A stretch of 64,000 bases of DNA from Oscillospiraceae bacterium (GTDB lineage Bacteria; Bacillota; Clostridia; Oscillospirales; Acutalibacteraceae). The DNA lies in the NCBI GenBank assembly GCA_015065425.1, contig SVQH01000008.1, forward strand, positions 1 to 64,000. Reading direction: 5' to 3'. The notes beneath the pieces are model-generated. The model had not been told where the DNA came from. It worked only from the letters and a program-made list of their open reading frames with translations, and did not search any database. The first letter of the stretch is position 1. Each line of letters starts with the position of its first letter. Made by a program: the position numbers and the translations under genes. This document shows positions 16,544 to 24,500 of the stretch, piece by piece.

Positions 16544-17605
16544 TCAGTATATCGGTAATTCCAAATCAAAAACAATGATACTGTTATTTTTATTGGTAAC
16601 ATTAATCTTCCCGTTGTGTAATTCAATAATTCTTTTTACCATGGGAAGTCCCAAACCGTTTCCGCTTGTAAAATGTGATTCGTCTCCCTGATAGAATTTG
16701 TCAAATATGCGGTTCAGCTGATCGTCGGAAACAGTCTTGCCGTAGTTTCTGAGAGAAATATAAACATTATTTTCATCTCTTGTAATACGGAATATAACTT
16801 CTTTGCTTTCAGGTGAAAACTTTATTGCGTTATCAAGAAGATTTATCCACACCTGCCCCAGCATTTCTTTGTTTGCATTGATAAATATGTCTTCACCCTC
16901 AAAAACTATATCAAGATTTTTAGCGGACCATTTCGTATAAAGAGAGCCTATGATAATTCTTATCTGCTCACTTAAATTGAATTCTGTTTTGTTGGTAAGT
17001 ATTGTTTGTTGTTCAAGCTTTGAAAGGGACAGAATATTTATGGAAAGGTTGCTGAGCCTTTCACTTTCCTGAAGGATAATATCAAGATATTCGTTTTTTT
17101 CTTCATCGGACAGGTTTTCATCCTTCAGAAGCTTTGCAAAGCCGTTTATTGATGCTATGGGGGTTTTGAATTCATGGGAAAAATTACTTATAAAATCATT
17201 ACTAAGCATCTCTGTGCTTCCAAGCTGCTGTGCCATGTTATTGAACATATCAACTGTGCGGTTTATGAATTTTTCATGCTTTTTCTGCTTTCTGAGACGG
17301 ACGGAAAAATCTCCGTTGGCAATCTGCTCCATGGCATCAAGAAGCTTCTGCATTTTTGCGGCAGGACGATGTACCACAATTATGGACAGAATAAAGCCTA
17401 TAACGGTACAGACACCTGCATAGTCGATTACCATAACAGTTTTATAATTGAATTTATCAACTATGCCGTATTTTGATAAAATGAAGTATATAAGCGTTGC
17501 AATGCCTAAGGTTAAAAGCAGAATGAAAAGAAGGGCAAGACCTGAGAACAGAGTTATTTTTACTCTGCCGTAATTCTGTTTTTTCTTATGCTTTTTTTTC
17601 ATCAT
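16544..17605 (-). CDS. two-component sensor histidine kinase
   Basis: The protein has 353 residues: a basic N-terminus, two transmembrane helices (about 18-43 and 57-78) with a very short extracytoplasmic loop, HAMP (79-130), HisKA with His144 (FSHEFKTP) and a HATPase domain (NLLDNAIKFSP, NYGKTVSDDQ, NGLGLPMVKRI). The short loop suggests sensing within the membrane or through a partner. It overlaps the end of the response regulator gene by 20 bp, so the two are translationally coupled. It is probably the sensor for the regulator controlling the adjacent giant protein. Confidence 0.92.
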   Translation of the reverse strand: MMKKKHKKKQNYGRVKITLFSGLALLFILLLTLGIATLIYFILSKYGIVDKFNYKTVMVIDYAGVCTVIGFILSIIVVHRPAAKMQKLLDAMEQIANGDFSVRLRKQKKHEKFINRTVDMFNNMAQQLGSTEMLSNDFISNFSHEFKTPIASINGFAKLLKDENLSDEEKNEYLDIILQESERLSNLSINILSLSKLEQQTILTNKTEFNLSEQIRIIIGSLYTKWSAKNLDIVFEGEDIFINANKEMLGQVWINLLDNAIKFSPESKEVIFRITRDENNVYISLRNYGKTVSDDQLNRIFDKFYQGDESHFTSGNGLGLPMVKRIIELHNGKINVTNKNNSIIVFDLELPIY

Positions 17606-18272
17606 TTATCACCGCCATATAACCTACTCCTCTTATGGCGATTATTTCAAATTCCGTCCAGCCTTCAAAACGCTTTCTCAGACGGTTGATGTGAACATTT
17701 ACCGTTGTATCAACGGATTCGGAATTCATCCCCCAGATGCTGTCCATAAGCTGAAGGCGGGTGAATACCTTTTCGGGAGAGGAAAGAAGTGTATAGAGAA
17801 GATAGAATTCTTTCTGAGGAAGAACCTGAAGCTGTCCGTTTTTACTGACAGAGAGAGAATCATAATCAAGTGTTATGTCGCCTATACGCAGTTTATGTTC
17901 ACTTATTATCTGTGAACGACGAAGAAGTGCTTTTATTCTGAGTAAAAGCTCCATTTCGTTTACGGGCTTGACCATATAATCATCGGTACCTGCAAGGAAG
18001 CCCTCGCATTTGTCCTCATTCTGATATTTTGCTGTTACCATAAGTATGGGAGTGTTATTGCCTGACTGGCGTAACTGTCTTGTAAACTCATAGCCGTCCA
18101 TTTTCGGCATCATTACATCAAGAACAATGAGGTCGATGTGTTTTGAATCCATTATTTCGAGTGCTTCAATGCCGTTTGTCGCCGTAACAACTTTATAGCC
18201 TGCCTGATTGAGTATTATTTTCATGAGCTTTGCTGAATTGAGATTATCTTCTGCAACAAGTATCTGGAACAT
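17586..18272 (-). CDS. OmpR-family response regulator
   Basis: The 228-residue protein has a receiver domain (2-115) with Asp52 (VLDVMMP) and Lys in MVKPVNEME, and a C-terminal winged helix (VFTRLQLMDSIWG, VDTTVNVHINRLRKRF, IRGVGYMAV). The start has AGAGGTAAATC in front. Upstream, its promoter contains a perfect tandem 11-bp repeat, the usual shape of an OmpR/PhoB-type site, mirrored at the promoter of the giant secreted protein. Confidence 0.94.
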   Translation of the reverse strand: MFQILVAEDNLNSAKLMKIILNQAGYKVVTATNGIEALEIMDSKHIDLIVLDVMMPKMDGYEFTRQLRQSGNNTPILMVTAKYQNEDKCEGFLAGTDDYMVKPVNEMELLLRIKALLRRSQIISEHKLRIGDITLDYDSLSVSKNGQLQVLPQKEFYLLYTLLSSPEKVFTRLQLMDSIWGMNSESVDTTVNVHINRLRKRFEGWTEFEIIAIRGVGYMAVINDEKKA

Positions 18273-18300
18273 GATTTACCTCTTTTCTCGAAAATATTTC

Positions 18301-18343
18301 ATTATGTATAATAACACAGAAAAATAAACAAAAAATAAACAAA
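18301..18343 (-). promoter_or_regulatory. two-component operon promoter with tandem 11-bp repeat
   Basis: On the minus strand, two exact TTTGTTTATTT units (18343-18333 and 18332-18322) precede a CATAAT -10 box (18306-18301). The start of the second unit is 26 bp from the -10. Confidence 0.6.
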
Positions 18344-18380
18344 GTATGCATGTTCATAATTTATTAATAAATTCGCCTAT

Positions 18381-18423
18381 TTTGTTTATTGTTTGTTATT
18401 AATTAATTGGTATCATCTATAAT
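18381..18423 (+). promoter_or_regulatory. giant-protein promoter with tandem 11-bp repeat
   Basis: TTTGTTTATTG (18381-18391) and TTTGTTATTAA (18392-18402) sit in place of a -35 box, and TATAAT lies at 18418-18423. The start of the second unit is 26 bp from the -10, the same as in the divergent promoter. Confidence 0.6.
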
Positions 18424-18459
18424 GATGGATAATAGGCAAATAGTATGCCTGTGTTCAAT

Positions 18460-18529
18460 ACCTGCTTATTGTCCCGAGACCGTTTGGCATTTGCTCTGAT
18501 GCCGGACGGTGTCGGAATGATTGACAGGT
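18460..18529 (+). promoter_or_regulatory. long imperfect hairpin in the 5' leader of the giant gene
   Basis: A 31-bp stem in perfect register (18460-18490 with 18499-18529, 8-nt loop) has 27 paired positions, several of them G-U, and only four mismatches (478/511, 473/516, 467/522, 465/524). It lies between the promoter and the ribosome binding site. The G-U pairs argue for an RNA structure. No T run follows, so it is not an intrinsic terminator. Confidence 0.6.
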
Positions 18530-18553
18530 GAGATTAAGGAAAGGAAGATTTTT

Positions 18554-21500
18554 ATGAAAATCGCAAAGAAATCCCTGAGCATGTTTTTGTCACTTCTTAT
18601 GATATTTACAGCTTGCTCAGTGGGCTTCAACGGTGCTTTTATTTCTGCTGCGGCAGCAACAGCAGACGAAGTAAAAACACTTGTTGCTGAAGCTGTCAAC
18701 GTCGCTGATATCGGCGGTGCCACAGGCGACAAATGGTCTTATACCGTTACAAGCAAAGAGACCTATGTTGTTTTAGAGGCAGCACAGGCAATTTATGACT
18801 ATGCGGTAGAAGTTCTCGGTGCAAGAAGCATAAATACCGAAGAGCTTTATGCGGAGGTTATAGGTAATCTCGGCTTTGCCGCCGGCACAGAGGGTGCCCA
18901 GCTGGTGAAGAATATTATTTCTCCTTCAGGTTCCTCAGTTTATAATTCTTCAAATACCACTTACAAAACAACCGGTACAACGACACAGGCAAAACGGTAT
19001 ACTGCCGGTCAAGCTATTGATGCCGGACAGTACACTGCACCCTCAGGGCTTAATGCTGTTGCTAAATCAGCAACGATAACCGTGGATGAAAAAGCATTTT
19101 TGTTGTCTTATGATTCTATTGAAGCTTTCCCCGAAAACATTGTTTCTTCAGTAAGCTTCAGCTTCAATAATACAACAAAGGTAACCGCAACGGCTAATGC
19201 TGATACAGTTTATACCCCCGCGAGCGGTTCAGGTACAAATAAGAAGCCTGAATCATATTCAACTTCTTATACTGTATATCTTTTCCATGTTATTGATTCA
19301 AAATCAACATCATCTTCATCAACTCCGATAGCTTCAAATTTTGAGGCTTTTGTCGCAGCTTTTACAGATGAAGCACTCGGACAGACAAGAGCAGATTTGC
19401 TTAAAAAGACAGAAGCAGAGCTTGAAAGTGAATACGATACGGCTTATGCGGCTTTCAATTCCGTTTATAATGCATACGGAAAAGAATTTATCGATCATTT
19501 CTACGGTGACGGAACTGCCGATAAGATAATTGCTTATATGGCTGACCTTACCTTTGCTGAAAGAGTAGTCAGAGCTATTCCTTCTGTTAAGGCTCTTTAT
19601 GAGGCTGTTAACACAACCTATGATGAGACTGACTATGATGCAATGTATTCTCTTTATGTAAGCATTGATGCTCTCCAGCCTGTTGCGGAAGAGCTCACTT
19701 CAGAAGAGCTTCAGTATATAGTAGATGGATATAGTCTTACAGGTCTTACTGTTGAAAGTGTAGAAGCTTTCAAGGCAGAGCTTTATCTTGATATGGAAAC
19801 TGTTAAGCTGGAAGAAATAAAGGCTTCTGTTGATGCTGATATTGAATATTATCTTCCTCTCGTTCAGGATAATCTTAATTTTAATGATATATCGGATGAT
19901 GAGCTTGCAACTCTTCCCGGAAAATTCCAGGCTTATGCAGAAGCTGTTGCAAACTACAGCTATGCAGCTCAGAACAGAGTATTCTCCGAAGGTTATTCAG
20001 CTTATGTTGCAGAAATTCTTTCTCTTATTAATGAAAAGCTTGCAACTCGTGAAGCAAATGCTATATATCTTCCTATCTATGATTACTTTTCATTAATATT
20101 CACCAATTTTGCTGATTGGGCAAACGGTGATTTTGCTTGGGAAGCAGAAGATGAAAACGGTGAAACAATAATCGTCGGCAGATATGAGGAAGACCTTAAA
20201 AAGCTTCCGGAAATTGATGCTGTTTATAATGAAATAGTTAATAAATACGGCAAAGATATTGCTGATGCTATCGTCAAGGTAACCTACGAAGGCGAAGAAA
20301 TGAGCCTTAAAGAAGCTGTAGAGAAGTATCTCGATGTTGTTCTTGATGCAGCTAAGACCCGTGTTGAAGAAACACTTACAGCAGTAAACACTTATGCTGA
20401 TGCTATCCCCGAAACAGAAGCTTATGATGTAAACTTCTCAAATGTTGTTGAACTCGGCACAGCTCTTCTTAAGTACAGCGAAGTTCTTTACACTTATATG
20501 GATGGTAAGGGTGTTATCGACAGCGAATATGATGCTATTGCAGCAAAGGTAAATGCAATCAAGGAAGCTTATGATGCATTTATCGCAACCGGCGGTCTCG
20601 GTAACTTTGTTAAGGTTGAATATGACGAAAACGGCATTTATACCGTTCGTTATGCAGGTATGGAAAATGACCTTGCAAGAGAAGGCGAAGAAGACAACTA
20701 TGAAGTAACAGATGAAAAGATTGAAGCTATCATAAATAAGCTTGACGGCTTTATCACTTCTGAAGAATTCTGTTCTCTCGTAGGTCTTGCTGACGAAGAA
20801 GGCAATCCCTATACAAGCCTTAATGAAGCTGTAAACGGACTTATCGGCGGACTTTTCACTGATGATATAATCAATACAATTATCGGTGCTCTTTTCCCGA
20901 TGATAACAAATCTTCTTGAAACTGAAATTCCCGGCTTGATTGCAGGTCTTGGCGGCGACGAGCCAATGACACCCACTGATACCAATGCATCAGCAGCTAT
21001 TGACTTCGCTACATTAGATCTTGTTGATGGTCTTTCAGGTAAACTTGATATTTATCTTGATAAAGCCACTTATAATGGAACTCAGCTTCAGAGAGGTTTT
21101 GCAGATGTATTTGGTGGTATTGGTGTTAATCTTTATCCCAAATATCTCGCTCAGAGTCTTGCTAACTCCGGTGTTCTTGCTACGGATTCTGATTTTTATA
21201 AAGCAATGATTGCTGCAAATGATAATTGGGTAGCACTTGCTGTTGATCCCACAGCAGAAGAACCTACCTATGAATTCGATTATGCTTGGGGAATAACAGA
21301 TTATGAGTCTTTTACAACAGTTCTCGGTGCAATCCTTGATGCTCTTAAGCCTCTTCTCGGTGCACTCTTAGGCAATCAGTCATATAATTCAGGTAATATT
21401 TCAAATGTAGGTTATGCAAAGGGTAATGCTTCTCTTAGCATTCTTAATGCCGGAGCTACTGCACAAGCAGGTATTAATCTTACGGTTCATCCTATAAATG

Positions 21501-24500
21501 TATTTGATAAGGTTTGGATTCCCATTATGGAAGCTCTTAATCTCACAGAAGGCGAAGGAGCTTATGCATTAAGCCAGATGCCCGCTGATCCCAGCGGTAA
21601 AACTGCTGTAAAGGCATTGCTTGATCCTCTTTTTGCTCTTCTTGATAAGATTTTAGCCGCTCCCGTAAATGAGGTTGTTTCACTTCTTCCCTCTTTGGCG
21701 TATGCTCTTTCAATGGATAAAGTGCAGGGTCTTCTTAATGACCTTTCAATATACCTCAGTCTGGATCTTGTTCTTGAAAATATAGAGCTTTCATTCTCCG
21801 GTCTTGCTGCGTTGTTGAATCCTCTTGCAAGCCTTATTACCGGAGGTCTTGAGGGTACTCCTATAAATGTTTTAACAGCCGATGAGCCTATGATTGCTCT
21901 CGGTGACGAGCTTGATCTTAAGGATATGCTCGGTGTTGACTACAGAAACCTCAACGAGCTTATCGGTATGCTTGCATCCGATATATATCTTCCTCCCATT
22001 TCTCAGACAGATCTTATCTTCCTTGCTGATGTTGATACAAATGCTCCCTCTTACAGATCATCAGGCAGCCGTATTAAGTTCACTGCAGACAAGGCAGACG
22101 TTCTTTACTTCCTTCTTGACTACCTTGCAGGTGCACTTAATGAAGATCTCCTTAATTCCATAATCGGAATGATTCAGGGTGAACCCGAAGAAGGCGAAGA
22201 AGCTGAACCTGTTGAAATTCCCGCATTTGTATTTGACCTTCTCGGTAATGTGAACGGCAATACATTGGGACTTATCACAGTTCTTTCCGAAATCTTTGTT
22301 CCTCAGACTTATTCCATGACAGAAATTGACTGGTATGAGTCAAGTGTAAGTGATGCTCCCTATAATGCTGTTTATCTCAAGTACGGTACAGACTGGACAA
22401 GAGAAGATGCTGTGGCACTTGTTGAAAATCTTGATTCTCTTCTCAAGACCATTCTTGACCTTGCAGGAACAGATCTTGATATAAACACATATCTTCCCGA
22501 ACTTATCAACGGTGCACTTGAAGGTGCATTCACAAACAGTAACCTTACAACCGTTATTTCAGGTATCGCATCTCTCGGTAAGACCGAAATGGATGCAATG
22601 CTTGCAGATATTCTCGCTGATGTGCTCGGTGCTGACCTCGCAGAAATCTACAATGCATTCGGCTATCTCTTCGTAACAGAAGAAGAAATGGCAGAAGAAG
22701 GCTTTGTAGCTCCTCTTACTCCTGCAGATGCAGGCTATGTAAACAACACAGGAGTTGAAGCTGTTGTTGATGCAGAAGGCAACATCACTTGGACATTCGG
22801 CGGCGAAGCTATGACAGACGGCGACAGAACAATGTTCTTCAACATCCTCTTCGCAGGTCTCTCACCCTTTATGCCCACACTCGAAAAGCTTCTTACTGGC
22901 GGCAGCCTTGAAGCTCTCGGAATTCTTGAAATTCCTTGCTATGACGGATATGCTTACACATTCGCACAGCTTCTTGAAGTTCTCGGTGTTGAAGATGTTC
23001 TTTCTCAGGCAGAATTTGAAGCAATTTGTGCAAATGAAGGTATTGAAGCTGCTCTTATTAGTGTAATAGATGCAGTATTTTCAAGACTTGATGAAATTCT
23101 CACAGGCAGTGTTATTCTCAACCTTGCTGAGATTCTTCCCAACCTTCTCTATTTCATCGAAAGCAACGGACTTTCTGCATTCGTAAGAAATCTTCTTAAG
23201 CCCGTACTCGTTCTCATTGACAGCTTAAGACCTCTTGTTGATGTTGATATTAATGCAGTTCTTACTTACTTTATTTCCGAGCTTGCTAACGGCAAAGAAC
23301 TTGCACTTGATGTTGATGTGATCCTTAATATGATCTTCAAGGGTGAAATTCCCACTCCCGAAGATCCCGAAAACTACAAGACAGTGGCTATCAATATAAC
23401 AGATCTCAGACTTTCAAGTCTTCTTAAGATTGCTGATGCATATCTCGGAACCAACCTTTACAACAGTCCCATTGTAAATCCCGGACTTGATACAATGTTC
23501 GCATTTACAGAAAGCTATGTTTCCGCAACAGGTGAGACTGCTTACAGAACAAACATCGAAATACCCGATGCTCTTACAGTTCTTATTTCTGCACTTCTTG
23601 AGTCTCTTATATCTCCCGTAGATGAAAACACAACAAATGCAGATGTTATTTTCGCACTTATCGAAGATGAAAACATTGTAAATATTATCAATGCTGTTAT
23701 CTCTCTTATCGGCGGATCTGAAATTACAGTCGATAAGTACCGGACTCCCAACTGGGCATATATGTATGACGGTGAAGATGCACTCCGGCAGCTTATAGAT
23801 GCTGAAGGTGAGTTCCCCGTAAGAACAGGCAATGCTTTTGATATTTATACTCAGTATCAGAATAACTGGAGTAAAGAAACAGCAGAATATATCAACAGCG
23901 TTCTTGATATGTTTGTAAAGAACATTGTTGATATAGCAAAGGGCGACGGTTCAACTCTCGGTACAATTCTTGACGATGCTATAGTAAACGGCATTTATAC
24001 AGACAGTATTCTCAATTCCATAATTGAAGCCGTTGTCGGTCTTATTGTTGATTACGAAGACATAATTGTTGCTGCAGGCGGTCTTCTTGATGCCCAAGGA
24101 CTTCTTGATTGGATCGACTGGTGTGAAATCACAGAAAACGAAGACGGCACAAGAACAGTTAAGTGCGTAAAGGATTGGGGAATGGATTCCGCAGAGACTA
24201 ACGAAGCAAAGAAAGAAGCATTCGTTGAAGGCTTTGTTGAAACTCTCAAGCCCGCTTACAGACTTCTTGCATGGCTTCTTTTCGGTGAAGATATCACATT
24301 CTTCGACGGAGTAACTAAGGAAGCACTTATCACAATCACAGGCGGCGAAGGCTATAAGTATGCATTTGTTCCGCTTCTTGAAGCACTTGGTGCAACAATG
24401 AATTATGAAGGCACTGATACAGGCATTAAGCCCGTTGAAGCTTTCTATGAAGACGGCGTTCTCAATATGGAACAGGCTGTAAGAGATATTTTCTCTGCAG

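Noticed and set aside
16544-17605. Histidine kinase with a degenerate G1 box (NYGKT)
   Set aside because: Asn-type variants of the DxGxG box are common in Bacillota sensor kinases; the N and G2 boxes and His144 are intact, so there is no reason to call it inactive.
18430-18530. Possible c-di-GMP or c-di-AMP riboswitch upstream of the giant gene
   Set aside because: The conserved cores of these classes are absent; only the long hairpin is supported.
18521-18553. TTG start 11 codons upstream for the giant protein
   Set aside because: It lies in the leader hairpin without a ribosome binding site, and the extra residues would precede a standard signal peptide.
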